From assembly GCF_015291725.1 (NCBI RefSeq), contig NZ_CP030038.1, positions 6,003,001-6,067,000 on the forward strand: a DNA stretch of 64,000 bases. Direction: 5' to 3'. Source of the stretch: Bradyrhizobium sp. CCBAU 51765. Lineage in GTDB: Bacteria; Pseudomonadota; Alphaproteobacteria; Rhizobiales; Xanthobacteraceae. Position 1 is the stretch's first letter. The number at the start of each line of letters is the position of its first letter. The notes under the pieces were generated by a model, which saw only the letters and a program-made list of their open reading frames with translations, was not told where the DNA came from and did not search any database. The position numbers and the translations under genes are program-made. Below are positions 8,827-17,800 of this stretch, one piece after another.

Positions 8827-9906
8827 CTACCGCCACGGCTGCACGAGGATCTTGGTGTGCGCCTCGGGATTTGCGAGATCGGCGAACGCCTTGGCGACGC
8901 CGTCGATGCCGACTTCGGCCGTCACCATCGCGGCGGCATCCACCTGCCCTTCCGCGATCAGGCGCAGTGAGCTTGCGAATTCGTCCGGCGTGTAGCCCAG
9001 CACGTACTGGACGCTCAGCTCCTTCATGATGCCGAGCATGGGCTCGCTTCTGTCGGTCTCCATGCAGACGCCGACCACGACGATCCGTGCATCGCGCGGC
9101 GCGCCTTCGAACACCTGCTGGAGCAGGCCGGGCACGCCGACACATTCGAAGATGACCGCGGGCTTCAGCGCCGGCAGCATGGCCCGGAACGGCGGCCGCG
9201 CCGCCTTCTCCGCCTCCGACATCTGCGCGTGCTCGGCCCAGGTCGCATAGGGCTGCGAGACCCGGGGATCGACGACGACGTCCGCGCCCAGCTTCGCCGC
9301 GAGCGCGCGCCGGGCCGGCGAATAGTCCGCGGCGACGATCGGGTGCAGACCCCTGAGCTTCAGCGCGGCGATCACCGCGAGGCCGACCGGGCCGCAGCCG
9401 ATCACGAGCGGCACCTCGCCGCCGCTGATATTGGCTTTCGCCACGGCGTGGACGCCGACCGCCAGCGGCTCGGTGAGCGCGGCATGCTCGGGCGCAAGCC
9501 CGTTGGGCACCTCAAGCAGCAGCGCCTCGCTCAACAGCATCGCTTCGGCATAGCCGCCGACATTGTCGTTGGAATAGCCGATGCCTTCGATACCCTGCGG
9601 CGTCAGCAGCGCCGGCAGCGAGCAGACGCGGGTGCCGGGCTTGAGCTTGCGTCCGGTGCCGGTGCCGTAGTCGACGATTTCGCAGCAGAACTCGTGGCCG
9701 AACACGACGTCACGGGAGAGATCCATCGGCTTGCGCCCGACCTTCCGCGCCATCTCCACCATGCGATGGGCGTGCTGGCGCGCGTGCAGGTCGGAGCCGC
9801 AGATACCGCAGGCGAGCGTCCTGACCAGCACCTGGCCGGGGCCCGGCTTCGGCTCGGCGATCCGGTCGACGACGATCTCTCCGTTCCTGAAAATCGCGGC
9901 CCGCAT
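8827..9906 (-). CDS. Zinc-binding alcohol dehydrogenase (MDR family)
   Basis: This 359-residue medium-chain dehydrogenase starts MRAAIFRNGEIVVDRI after GGGAGGAG; an upstream in-frame start at 9945 has no comparable site. The zinc ligand region CGICGSDLHARQH and VFGHEFCCEIVDYG are present, but the structural-zinc four-Cys lobe is missing, as in some MDR subgroups. The nucleotide-binding loop is VIGCGPVGLAVIAAL. It probably oxidises or reduces an alcohol/aldehyde pair with NAD(P); the substrate is unknown. It is convergent with ppk2, with only five bases between the stops. Confidence 0.85.
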   Translation of the reverse strand: MRAAIFRNGEIVVDRIAEPKPGPGQVLVRTLACGICGSDLHARQHAHRMVEMARKVGRKPMDLSRDVVFGHEFCCEIVDYGTGTGRKLKPGTRVCSLPALLTPQGIEGIGYSNDNVGGYAEAMLLSEALLLEVPNGLAPEHAALTEPLAVGVHAVAKANISGGEVPLVIGCGPVGLAVIAALKLRGLHPIVAADYSPARRALAAKLGADVVVDPRVSQPYATWAEHAQMSEAEKAARPPFRAMLPALKPAVIFECVGVPGLLQQVFEGAPRDARIVVVGVCMETDRSEPMLGIMKELSVQYVLGYTPDEFASSLRLIAEGQVDAAAMVTAEVGIDGVAKAFADLANPEAHTKILVQPWR

Positions 9907-9966
9907 CCGGCTCCTCCCGTCTTGTTTGGAGCGCTGATACCACAAAGCACGAGGAGCGAACTTGCG

Positions 9967-10908
9967 TCAGGCGTTCGGGGAACGCTCTTCCAGTACCAGG
10001 AGCTGGGCGCGGCGGACACGCTCGCGATGGGCGATGTAGAGGCCGCTGGCCACGATGAAGGCCGCGCCGGTGATGGTGAAGACATCGGGCACTTCGCCGA
10101 AGATGAAGAAGCCCAGAATGCTGACCCAGAGCAGCTGCGTGTAGGAGAACGGCGCCAGCACAGAGGCATCGCCGTAGCGATAGGCCAGCACGACGATCCA
10201 CTGGCCCGCGGTCGAGGCGACGCCGATGAAGATGCCGAGCGCGACCGCGGTCCAGGATGGCGTGACCCAGACGAACGGTACCAGCGCGGTCAGAATCGCA
10301 AGGCCGGTCAGCGAGGAATAGGCCATGGTGGTGACAACGGCTTCGCGTCCGCTCATCATGCGCGTCAGGATTAGCGTGCCGGCCCAGCATGCCGCCGAGA
10401 TCAACGGAAAGACTGCGGCGGGGTGAAATGCGCTGGTGCCCGGGCGCAGGATGATCAGCACGCCGATGAGGCCGAGCGCCGTGGCGATCCAGCGGCGCAT
10501 GCCGACCTTCTCGCCGAGGAAGACGATCGAGAGCGCAGTGACGAACAGCGGCGCGACGAAGCCGGTGGCGGAGGCTTCCGCGATCGGCAGGAAGCCGAGG
10601 CCCGTGATGAAGAACAGCGAGGAGCCGAGCAGCGCCGCGCCGCGCATCACGTGAAGGCCGGGACGCTTGGTGCGCATCGCATAGAGCGGCGAGGCCGGCA
10701 GCATCACCGGCGTGAACAGCAGCGTGAAAGTGATGAATCGGATCCAGGTGATCTCGATCGAAGGCAGGCTGGCCGCCAGATACTTTGCGGTGACGTCCGA
10801 GCAGCCCAGAAAAACCGTCGAGAGCAGGATCAGCGCGATGCCCTTGAAGGGATGATCGACGCGTGCAGGCGCGCGGCGAGCCTGCTGCTTCTTCTCCGGT
10901 GCGGGCAT
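9967..10908 (-). CDS. EamA/DMT-family inner-membrane transporter
   Basis: A roughly 313-residue integral membrane protein with about ten hydrophobic segments and two internally similar EamA halves (GIALILLSTVFLGCSDVTAKYLAA and the second repeat from AVFPLISAACWAGTLILTRMMSG). Drug/metabolite-transporter members usually export metabolites. The ATG at 10908 gives a normal cytoplasmic N-terminus; an in-frame start at 11019 adds 37 Ala/Pro-rich residues and cannot be excluded. It lies 60 bases upstream of the alcohol dehydrogenase on the same strand, so they may be cotranscribed. Substrate unknown. Confidence 0.82.
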   Translation of the reverse strand: MPAPEKKQQARRAPARVDHPFKGIALILLSTVFLGCSDVTAKYLAASLPSIEITWIRFITFTLLFTPVMLPASPLYAMRTKRPGLHVMRGAALLGSSLFFITGLGFLPIAEASATGFVAPLFVTALSIVFLGEKVGMRRWIATALGLIGVLIILRPGTSAFHPAAVFPLISAACWAGTLILTRMMSGREAVVTTMAYSSLTGLAILTALVPFVWVTPSWTAVALGIFIGVASTAGQWIVVLAYRYGDASVLAPFSYTQLLWVSILGFFIFGEVPDVFTITGAAFIVASGLYIAHRERVRRAQLLVLEERSPNA

Positions 10909-11095
10909 GGGAATACTGTCGAGCCTTGCGGCTGCGGCGGGCGGCGGTGTCACGGCTGGAACCCGGGCAAAATGCGAATCGAGAACGGTCGTAAAAAACG
11001 ACAAATGCGCCGCGTTCACAACTTCCGAAAACAGGATGCCGATATGCGCAGGCCGCCGCGCGCGTCAATGCTCCGTTAATATTGCCCGTTGTGCA

Positions 11096-11935
11096 CTACA
11101 GCATGGGAAGGCTGCGCGGCTTCGGCCCGCGGGGAAACGCCGCGTCCAGCGCGGCAATCTCGTCCTTCGTCAGCACGAGGTCGCCTGCCGCCGCATTCTC
11201 GCCGGCATGTTCCGCAGACGAGGCCTTCGGAATCGCGAACACCGTGGCCGCACGGGTGAGGAAGCTCAGCGCGACCTGACGCGGCGTTGCGCGCCGCGCC
11301 TCCGCGATGCGCGCCAGCACGGCGCCGCTCTTGCTGCTGCTTGCCGGGAAATCGTCATGCCCGAACGGCGAATAGGCCACGACGGCGACACCGTGCCGCT
11401 CGCACCACGGGATCACCGCATGCTCGATCGCGCGCTCCTTCAGATGATAGAGCACCTGGTTGCACGCGATCCGGCCCTCGCCCGCAACGTCGAGAATTTC
11501 GTCGAGATCGTCCGCGTCGAAATTGGAGACGCCCCAGGATTTGATCTTGCCGGATTTCACCAGTTCCTCGAATGCAGCGACGGTGTCCTCCAGCGGATAA
11601 GAGCCGCGCCAGTGCAGGAGATAGCAGTCGAGCCGATCGGTCTTGAGCCGCTTCAGCGAGCGCTCGCAGGCGGTGATGGTTCCGCGGCGCGAGGCGTTGC
11701 TGGGCAGCACTTTCGAAACGAGGAACACCTCGTCGCGCCGGCTCGCGATCGCATCCGCGATGACGAGCTCGGCATCGCCGTACATTTCGGCGGTGTCGAT
11801 ATGGGTCATGCCGAGATCGAGCCCGCGCTGAAGCGCCGCGATCGCGCGCTTGCGATCGCCGTGATCGAGATACCAGGTGCCCTGCCCGATGACGGGGACG
11901 TTGGCGCCGGTCTGGCCGAAGGGATGTGTGTTCAT
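11096..11935 (-). CDS. Aldo/keto reductase
   Basis: A 279-residue TIM-barrel NADPH oxidoreductase. The tetrad is visible: Asp and Tyr in THIDTAEMYGDAE, Lys in FLVSKVLP, His in CYLLHWRG. WGVSNFDADDL and AIPKASSAEHAGENAAA provide the cofactor-binding segments. It starts 18 bases after an SMP-30 lactonase on the same strand, so the two should be translated from one mRNA. Together they suggest interconversion of a sugar or sugar lactone. The precise substrate is not visible. Confidence 0.87.
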   Translation of the reverse strand: MNTHPFGQTGANVPVIGQGTWYLDHGDRKRAIAALQRGLDLGMTHIDTAEMYGDAELVIADAIASRRDEVFLVSKVLPSNASRRGTITACERSLKRLKTDRLDCYLLHWRGSYPLEDTVAAFEELVKSGKIKSWGVSNFDADDLDEILDVAGEGRIACNQVLYHLKERAIEHAVIPWCERHGVAVVAYSPFGHDDFPASSSKSGAVLARIAEARRATPRQVALSFLTRAATVFAIPKASSAEHAGENAAAGDLVLTKDEIAALDAAFPRGPKPRSLPML

Positions 11936-11953
11936 GTTATTCCTTCAGATGCT

Positions 11954-12853
11954 CTAGAGATCACTGATGTCGGCAACCAGCACGCTGCCCGTCGCCGACT
12001 CCGTGATATAGAGCCGATCCTTCTTCGCGCCACCGATCGCGACATTGGTGCAGTTCGGCCCCGCGCAGGACTTGATCCGCGCGATCAGTTCGCCGTTCGG
12101 CGCGAACACGAAGACATGGCCGAGCGAGGCATGACCGACGAACAGCCGGCCCTTGGCGTCCATGGTCATCCCGTCAGGCCCGCTGGTGCCGAACAGCGAG
12201 CAGAAGCGGCCGACCTTGGACACGCTGCCGTCCTTCATGAAGGGCAACCGCCACACCGCGTTGTCGCGCGTCATCGCGACGAACAGCACGGTCTCGGTCG
12301 GGTCGAGCACGAGGCCATTCGGGCTGATGCCGGTGTCGATCAGGCAATCGAGCCGGCCGTTCGACGCGAGACGATAAACCCGACCGCTGGGATCGTGCAG
12401 GCCGGTCTGGCCCTGATCGGTGAAATAGAAATCGCCGTTGGAGGCGAGATGCAGGTCGTTGCAGCCGCGAAACGATTCCGAATTGCGCGCCGTCAGCACC
12501 GGCTTGATCCGCCCGGCCTTCGCGTCAAGCTCCATGAGGCCGTGCATGTAATCGGCAACCAGGATGCGGCCGTCGGATGCGATCTTCAGCCCGTTCGGCC
12601 AGCCCTCATATTCGGCGACCTGCGACCACTCGCCGTCAGGCGCAATACGGAAGATGCGGCCAAAGGGAATGTCGACGATGTAGAGATTGCCATCCTTGTC
12701 GAATGAAGGACCTTCGATGAAGCTGTCGGTGGCAATGCCCGGCCGGTTGGCATCGGCCCAATCGGTCCGCTCGCCCTTGCGGCGGAACTTGTCGGGCATG
12801 GCGGAGAAGACTCTTGTCTCGATCAGGCGCGGCGGCGTTTCCAGGTACATCAT
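11954..12853 (-). CDS. SMP-30/gluconolactonase family protein
   Basis: A 299-residue beta-propeller lactonase: SFIEGPSFDKDGNLYIVDIPFGRIFRI (metal-binding Glu region), NDLHLASNGDFYFTDQG, SPNGLVLDPTETVLFVAMT and GPDGMTMDAKGRLFVGHA. It differs clearly from the other SMP-30 protein at 1924-2892, so this is not a recent duplication. It is the first gene of a two-gene operon with the aldo/keto reductase. Two ATG codons are adjacent at the start, and either may be used. Role as a cytoplasmic lactone hydrolase is a family inference. Confidence 0.85.
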   Translation of the reverse strand: MMYLETPPRLIETRVFSAMPDKFRRKGERTDWADANRPGIATDSFIEGPSFDKDGNLYIVDIPFGRIFRIAPDGEWSQVAEYEGWPNGLKIASDGRILVADYMHGLMELDAKAGRIKPVLTARNSESFRGCNDLHLASNGDFYFTDQGQTGLHDPSGRVYRLASNGRLDCLIDTGISPNGLVLDPTETVLFVAMTRDNAVWRLPFMKDGSVSKVGRFCSLFGTSGPDGMTMDAKGRLFVGHASLGHVFVFAPNGELIARIKSCAGPNCTNVAIGGAKKDRLYITESATGSVLVADISDL

Positions 12854-12958
12854 TGCTTTTTACGGGTGCTGAGGTGGAAGCCGCGGCAACATAGGGCACA
12901 ATCGACGGTGCGTCGATTGGCGCGGGCGGCATGGCTGCGTGCCAGCCCATACCACTCT

Positions 12959-13121
12959 CGTGTCCCGGGCGCGCTGCAACGCGCAAGCGTTGCGGCGCAG
13001 AGCCGGAACCCAGTAAGCCACGCAACTCGGTGCAACATGGGCCCCCGGCTCTGCAGCGCACCGTCGCTCCGGACGATGCTTCGCATCGTCGGGATGACGC
13101 TGCGCTGCGTCCGGGGCACGA
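12959..13121. repeat. Long palindromic intergenic repeat, family C
   Basis: Opens with CGTGTCCCGGGCGCGCTGCA and closes with GCTGCGTCCGGGGCACG; the middle contains GATGCTTCGCATCGTC and GCAACGCGCAAGCGTTGC, further hairpins. It and family A copy 2 fill the 403-bp gap 12854-13256 between the SMP-30 gene and nasC. No gene is seen in that gap. Confidence 0.8.
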
Positions 13122-13155
13122 GATCGTAGTTTTGGCACCCACCTGCATCCAAGCC

Positions 13156-13240
13156 GTCATTGCGAGCGCAGCGAAGCAATCCAGAAGCCCTTATCGGGAA
13201 GAGCCTGGATTGCTTCGCTACGCGCTACGTTCGCAATGAC
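13156..13240. repeat. Palindromic intergenic repeat, family A copy 2
   Basis: GTCATTGCGAGCGCAGCGAA with GCAATCCAG, then CTGGATTGCTTCGCTACGCG and CGTTCGCAATGAC. Lies 16 bases beyond the nasC stop codon, so it will be transcribed as a hairpin at the 3' end of the narK-bjgb-flp-nasC message and may protect or terminate it. Confidence 0.85.
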
Positions 13241-13256
13241 GTTGGAGAGAGCCAGC

Positions 13257-15962
13257 CTACCCCGCCGCGCCGGCGACCTTGGCCGGCTTCGCCGGCGCGA
13301 CCTCCGTCGTCGCGATCAGGCGCTTCAGCTCGGGGATGCAGGAGCCGCAATTGGTGCCGGCCTTGAGCCTGGCGCCGATCTCGGCGGCGGTGCGTGCGCC
13401 GCCGGCGATGGTGTCGCAGATGGTGCCGCGGCCGACGCCGAAGCACGCGCAGACGATCGGGCCGGTCGAAGCGGCGCCCTCTATCGACTTGCCGGACAGC
13501 AGCATACGGCGCTGCTCGTCGGTCACCTGGTCGGCGGCGAATGCGCTTTTCACCACCTCCCAATCGCCGGCATCGTGCGCGGGTCCGACGAACAGGCAGG
13601 TCTCGATGCGCTCGCCCGCGAACGAGGCGGCGCGATAGACCCCGCCGCCGAAGTCGCGGTACTCGGCGACGTCCTCGCCCGCGACGTTCTCGAGCCAGGC
13701 GGGCCAGCGCGAAAGATCGCCGTTGTCAGCGAAGAGATAGCCGAAGCCGCCGGCGACCGTGACGCGGGTCCACAACAGATTCTCCGGCAGGTCGATTTGT
13801 TTTCGCGACAGCGCGAAGCCGCGGAAGACGAATTCGTAAGGAGCGATCGCGGCCGGCGTCGCCTTCGCCTCCGGCTGGCCCGAGAACGGATCGGTGAAGG
13901 ACTGCACCAACGCACCGACGCGGCCATGCGAGGCGTTCATCGCGCTCCAATGGATCGGCACGAACAGGGTGCCGCGCTGCTGCCGTTCGCTGACAACGGC
14001 CTTCAGGATGCACTGGCCGTAATCCGTGGTGATGCGGGCATAGCTGTCATGGGCGATGCCGTATTTGCTGGCGTCATCGGGATGAATCTCGACGAAGGGC
14101 TCCGGCAAATGCGCGCCCAGCCGTTGGCTCAGCCCCGTGCGCGTCATGGTGTGCCACTGGTCGCGGATGCGCCCGGTGTTGAGCCGCAGGGGGCGCGACG
14201 GACCGGTCTCGCCGCGCAGCGCCGGCACCTCCGGCGCGACGAAGCGGCCCTTGCCGTCATTGGTGAAGAAGCCGCCTTGCGCAAAGAAACGCTCGCCGGG
14301 CCTCTGCCCCTCGCGCGCGGGCCATTGCACCGGCTCCAAGGCGTCGAAGGCGTCGTCGGTCAGCGACGTCAGCGCGCCGATGTCGAAATCACGGCTGCCA
14401 TTGTTCTCGAAGGCCGAGAGTGCGGCATGCTCGCGAAAGATATCGGCAGCGGATTTGTAGTTGAAGCTGTCGCCGAAACCGAAACGTTTTGCGATCTCGC
14501 TGAGAATCCACCAATCGGGGCGCGCCTCGCCCGGCGCCGGCAGGAAGGCGCGCTGGCGCGAGATACGCCGCTCGGAATTGGTCACCGTGCCCGACTTCTC
14601 GCCCCAGGCCAGCGCCGGCAACAGCACATGCGGACCGGCCTCGACCGTGTCGTTGGAGAGCACGTTCTCGGAAACCACGAACAGTTCGAGCTTCTTCAGG
14701 GCTTCGCGGACCATGTCGGCATCCGGCAGCGACACCGCCGGGTTGGTGCCCATCACCCACAGCGCCTTGATCTCGCCGCGGTTGATGGCCTCGAACAATT
14801 GCACCGCCTTCAGCCCCTCATGGGTGGCGATGCGCGGCGCCTTCCAGAACCGCCTGACGCGATCGATGTCGGGCGGCGTGAAACCCATATGGGCGGCAAG
14901 CATATTGGCGAGGCCGCCGACCTCGCGACCGCCCATCGCATTGGGCTGGCCGGTGAGCGAGAACGGCGAGGCGCCGGGCTTGCCGATGCGCCCCGTCGCA
15001 AGATGGCAGTTCAGGATGGCGTTGACCTTGTCGGTGCCCTGCGCCGACTGGTTGACCCCTTGCGAATAGAGCGTGACGACCTTCTCGGTGTCACGGAACA
15101 TCCTGAAGAAGGTGGCGACGTCCTGCTCGGAGAGGCCCGTGGCAAGCGCCGTCGCAGTGACACTGCCGGCGATGTTGCGCGCACGCGCCAGCGCGTCGTC
15201 GTATCCGCTGGTGTTCCGTGCGATGTAGTCCCGATCGAGTGCGCCATTGTCGGCGAGATGAACGAGGAGGCCGGAGAACAGCGCCGTGTCGGTGCCGGGC
15301 CTGAGGCCGAGGAACAGGTCGACATCGCCAGCGGTGTCGGTACGGCGCGGGTCGATCACGACCATGCGCGCGCCGCGCTCCCCACGGTTCTTCAGCATGC
15401 GCTGGAACAGCACAGGATGGCACCAGGCCGCATTCGAGCCGACGAAGACGAGCAGGTCGGCCTGGTCGAGATCCTCGTAGCAGCCAGGCACGGTGTCGGC
15501 GCCGAAGGCGCGGCGATGGCCCGCAACTGAAGAGGACATGCAGAGCCGGGAATTGGTGTCGACATTCGCCGTGCCGACAAACCCCTTCATCAGCTTGTTG
15601 GCGACGTAATAGTCCTCGGTCAGCAGCTGACCGGAGAGATAGAACGCGACTGCGTCCGCGCCGTCGCGCGCCACGATGTGCTTCATGCGATGGGCGACGT
15701 GGTCGAGCGCATCGCTCCAGGCGACCCGCTCGAGCACGCCCTTGCAGCGGATCATCGGATACAGCAGCCGACCTTCGAGGCCGACGGTCTCGCCGAGCGC
15801 CGAGCCCTTGGAGCACAGCCGGCCGAAATTGGCGGGATGATCGGGATCGCCGGCGATCGCCGCGCCGCCCTTGCCGTCGGGCGTCGCGAGCACGCCGCAA
15901 CCGACGCCGCAATAGGGACAGGTGGTCTTGGTGGTGCGGAGATTTGGATCGATCGCCGTCAT
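13257..15962 (-). CDS. nasC: Assimilatory nitrate reductase catalytic subunit NasC
   Basis: A 901-residue cytoplasmic molybdopterin enzyme reducing nitrate to nitrite. N-terminal Cys15, Cys18, Cys22 and Cys50 hold a 4Fe-4S cluster (TCPYCGVGCGV, GRLCSKG). Cys in TNSRLCMSSSVAGH is the expected Mo ligand. The C-terminal 60 residues add a BFD-type 2Fe-2S domain (VCACFGVGRGT, GTNCGSCIPEL) for receiving electrons. Its start lies one base after the flp stop, so it is the last gene of narK-bjgb-flp-nasC, in which Flp is proposed to pass NADH electrons to NasC. This is the established arrangement in Bradyrhizobium. No nitrite reductase gene follows. Confidence 0.95.
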   Translation of the reverse strand: MTAIDPNLRTTKTTCPYCGVGCGVLATPDGKGGAAIAGDPDHPANFGRLCSKGSALGETVGLEGRLLYPMIRCKGVLERVAWSDALDHVAHRMKHIVARDGADAVAFYLSGQLLTEDYYVANKLMKGFVGTANVDTNSRLCMSSSVAGHRRAFGADTVPGCYEDLDQADLLVFVGSNAAWCHPVLFQRMLKNRGERGARMVVIDPRRTDTAGDVDLFLGLRPGTDTALFSGLLVHLADNGALDRDYIARNTSGYDDALARARNIAGSVTATALATGLSEQDVATFFRMFRDTEKVVTLYSQGVNQSAQGTDKVNAILNCHLATGRIGKPGASPFSLTGQPNAMGGREVGGLANMLAAHMGFTPPDIDRVRRFWKAPRIATHEGLKAVQLFEAINRGEIKALWVMGTNPAVSLPDADMVREALKKLELFVVSENVLSNDTVEAGPHVLLPALAWGEKSGTVTNSERRISRQRAFLPAPGEARPDWWILSEIAKRFGFGDSFNYKSAADIFREHAALSAFENNGSRDFDIGALTSLTDDAFDALEPVQWPAREGQRPGERFFAQGGFFTNDGKGRFVAPEVPALRGETGPSRPLRLNTGRIRDQWHTMTRTGLSQRLGAHLPEPFVEIHPDDASKYGIAHDSYARITTDYGQCILKAVVSERQQRGTLFVPIHWSAMNASHGRVGALVQSFTDPFSGQPEAKATPAAIAPYEFVFRGFALSRKQIDLPENLLWTRVTVAGGFGYLFADNGDLSRWPAWLENVAGEDVAEYRDFGGGVYRAASFAGERIETCLFVGPAHDAGDWEVVKSAFAADQVTDEQRRMLLSGKSIEGAASTGPIVCACFGVGRGTICDTIAGGARTAAEIGARLKAGTNCGSCIPELKRLIATTEVAPAKPAKVAGAAG

Positions 15963-15963
15963 G

Positions 15964-17181
15964 TCACGCCGCTTTCGAAGGCTGCGCTACCGCGCGGCCA
16001 AACATCATATCGGTACGGATCGCCGCGACCTTGTCGCGATTGCGGATCAGCTCGAGGTACCAGAGCGCATCGACGGTATCGCCGATCAGCACGGCGCCGG
16101 TGAGCCGGCCGTCGGCGATCACGAGCTTCTTGTAGGTGCCGCGGCTGCGGTCCGACAGCACGAGGCTCTCGCTGCCCTCCCCGCCCATGAAGTCGCCGGC
16201 GGAGAACACGCTGACGCCGGAGACCTTCAGATTGGTCGAGACCACGCTGCCCTGATAGGCGGCGGGGCGGCCGGAAAGGTGCCGCGCCAGCACGCGCGCC
16301 TGCTCATAAGCGGGCTCGACAAGGCCATAGCAGGTGCCGCGATGCTCGGCGCATTCGCCGAGCGCGAAGATGTCGGCTGAGGAGGTCTGCATGACGTCGT
16401 TGACGACGATCCCGCGATTGACCGCGATGCCCGCATCCTTCGCCAGCACGACGTTCGGCTTGATGCCGGCAGCGAAAATCACGGCGTCGGCCTCGATGCG
16501 GTTGCCGTCGGCGAGCTCGACGGCCTCGACCTGACCGTCGCCATGGATGCACTTCGTGCTGGCGTTGAGCAGGATGCGGATGCCCTTGCGCTCGACCAGC
16601 GTCTTCAGCAGGTCGGCGGCGGGCGGATCGAGCTGGCGCTCCATCAGCCGGTCCATCAGATGCAGCAGCGTCACGGGGGCACCGGCCTTGGCGAGGCCAT
16701 AGGCCGCCTCCAGCCCGAGCAAACCGCCTCCGACCACCACGACGCGCTTCTTCGCCGCCGCCAGCGTCAGCAGCAGGTCGACGTCGCGGGTGTCGCGAAA
16801 GGTGTGCACCCCGGCTAGATCGGCACCCGGCACGTTGAGCCGCAGCGGCGTCGAGCCGGTGGCGAGGACGAGCTTGGAGTACTCCATGCTCTCCTCGCCT
16901 TCGATCTTCAGCTCGCGGCGGCCGGTGTCGATCTCGGTGACGCGATAGCCGTAGCGGACCGTGACGCCGCGGTGTCGCCACCACTCGGCCGGCCGCAGTT
17001 CGATCTCGTGCGATCCGGTCTCACCGGCCAGCACGGAGGAGAGCAGCACGCGGTTGTAAGCGAGCCGCGGCTCTTCGCCGATCACGGCGACGGCGTAGCG
17101 GCCGAGCGCGGTCTTCGCGAGCTCGTCGACCAGACGCGCGGCCGCCATACCGTTACCGACGATGATCAGCGGTTCACTCAC
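15964..17181 (-). CDS. flp: FAD-dependent NAD(P)H oxidoreductase Flp (nitrate reductase electron donor)
   Basis: A 405-residue flavoprotein of the NirB-N-terminus/rubredoxin-reductase type. LIIVGNGMAAARLVDEL binds FAD and VVVVGGGLLGLEAAYGL binds NAD(P)H; SADIFALGECAEH is the second FAD contact. I place the start at a GTG (17181) 10 bases after the globin stop, because GGAGATG precedes it; the longer ATG start would overlap the globin gene by 29 bases. Unlike NirB it lacks sirohaem and BFD domains, so it supplies electrons and is not itself a nitrite reductase. The gene lies between the globin and nasC, as in Bradyrhizobium. Confidence 0.9.
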   Translation of the reverse strand: MSEPLIIVGNGMAAARLVDELAKTALGRYAVAVIGEEPRLAYNRVLLSSVLAGETGSHEIELRPAEWWRHRGVTVRYGYRVTEIDTGRRELKIEGEESMEYSKLVLATGSTPLRLNVPGADLAGVHTFRDTRDVDLLLTLAAAKKRVVVVGGGLLGLEAAYGLAKAGAPVTLLHLMDRLMERQLDPPAADLLKTLVERKGIRILLNASTKCIHGDGQVEAVELADGNRIEADAVIFAAGIKPNVVLAKDAGIAVNRGIVVNDVMQTSSADIFALGECAEHRGTCYGLVEPAYEQARVLARHLSGRPAAYQGSVVSTNLKVSGVSVFSAGDFMGGEGSESLVLSDRSRGTYKKLVIADGRLTGAVLIGDTVDALWYLELIRNRDKVAAIRTDMMFGRAVAQPSKAA

Positions 17182-17191
17182 GAGGCATCTC

Positions 17192-17620
17192 CTATTCGGC
17201 GGCCTGCGCTGGTGCGCCATAGGCCTCGGATATCATGTAGCCGGACAACACGCCGTAGGTGTCGGTCCAGGCCTTGGCGAGATCTGGCGTCCAGGCTTCG
17301 CCAAGACCCTTCTCCAGGGTCCACAGCAAGGTCGCGCCGACCACAGGGTAGTGCTCGGCCTTGGCGCCGTAGGCGACGTGTCGCTTGGCGAGGGCGGAGG
17401 CCGCGGGAAGAATCGACTCGAGGTTCGACAGGCCTCCGACCACGGCGGCGAGCATGCCCATCAGCTTCTTGCGCTGCTCGGTCATGTCCTCAGGAAACAT
17501 CGCGCGCACGGACGGCGCCACCTCGAACAGGCGATCGTAGAACAGCACCGCGGCCTGCTCCGATATCGGCGCGACCTTGGTGAAGCTCTGCTGAATGAGG
17601 GTAATCTGTTCGGGCGTCAT
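17192..17620 (-). CDS. bjgb: Single-domain haemoglobin Bjgb
   Basis: A 142-residue globin without the reductase domain of flavohaemoglobin. Tyr29 (B10) in LFYDRLFE, Gln49 (E7) in MTEQRKKLM and proximal His81 (F8) in KRHVAYG are visible, a distal Tyr/Gln pair like that of NO-detoxifying bacterial globins. A GGAG site precedes the ATG. Located between narK and flp, it matches Bradyrhizobium Bjgb, proposed to remove NO formed from nitrite during nitrate assimilation, with Flp as likely reductant. It lies 179 bases after narK, an unusually long gap that contains a palindromic repeat. Confidence 0.93.
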   Translation of the reverse strand: MTPEQITLIQQSFTKVAPISEQAAVLFYDRLFEVAPSVRAMFPEDMTEQRKKLMGMLAAVVGGLSNLESILPAASALAKRHVAYGAKAEHYPVVGATLLWTLEKGLGEAWTPDLAKAWTDTYGVLSGYMISEAYGAPAQAAE

Positions 17621-17751
17621 GATGTTCTCCTGTCTGTTTCGGTCTGCCTTCGTCCGCGCCATTGCGGAAAAAGTTCATGGATCAAACGTCATCAGAGAAA
17701 CTTCTCCCCGCGTACGGAGAGAAGCGACATTCGTGCCAAGTTCTATCTTCT

Positions 17752-17800
17752 GAGCATGATCTGGTCGGAAAGCCGCTTCACACTTTTCCGGATCATGCTC
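17752..17800. repeat. Palindromic repeat touching the narK stop codon (family G)
   Basis: GAGCATGATC (17752-17761) and GATCATGCTC (17791-17800) are perfect arms; inside, GGAAA and TTTTCC also pair around a short GCTTCACAC-type loop. Elements with an AGCATGATCCGGAAAA-type arm are widespread in rhizobial genomes. Here it begins at the first base of the narK stop codon and lies within the narK-bjgb intercistronic RNA. Confidence 0.85.

Noticed and set aside
13236..15530. A very long rightward open frame opposite nasC
   Set aside because: It is exactly antisense to a well-supported gene, is rich in Arg/Ala/His/Asp with no domain, and is a by-product of high-GC third-position bias.
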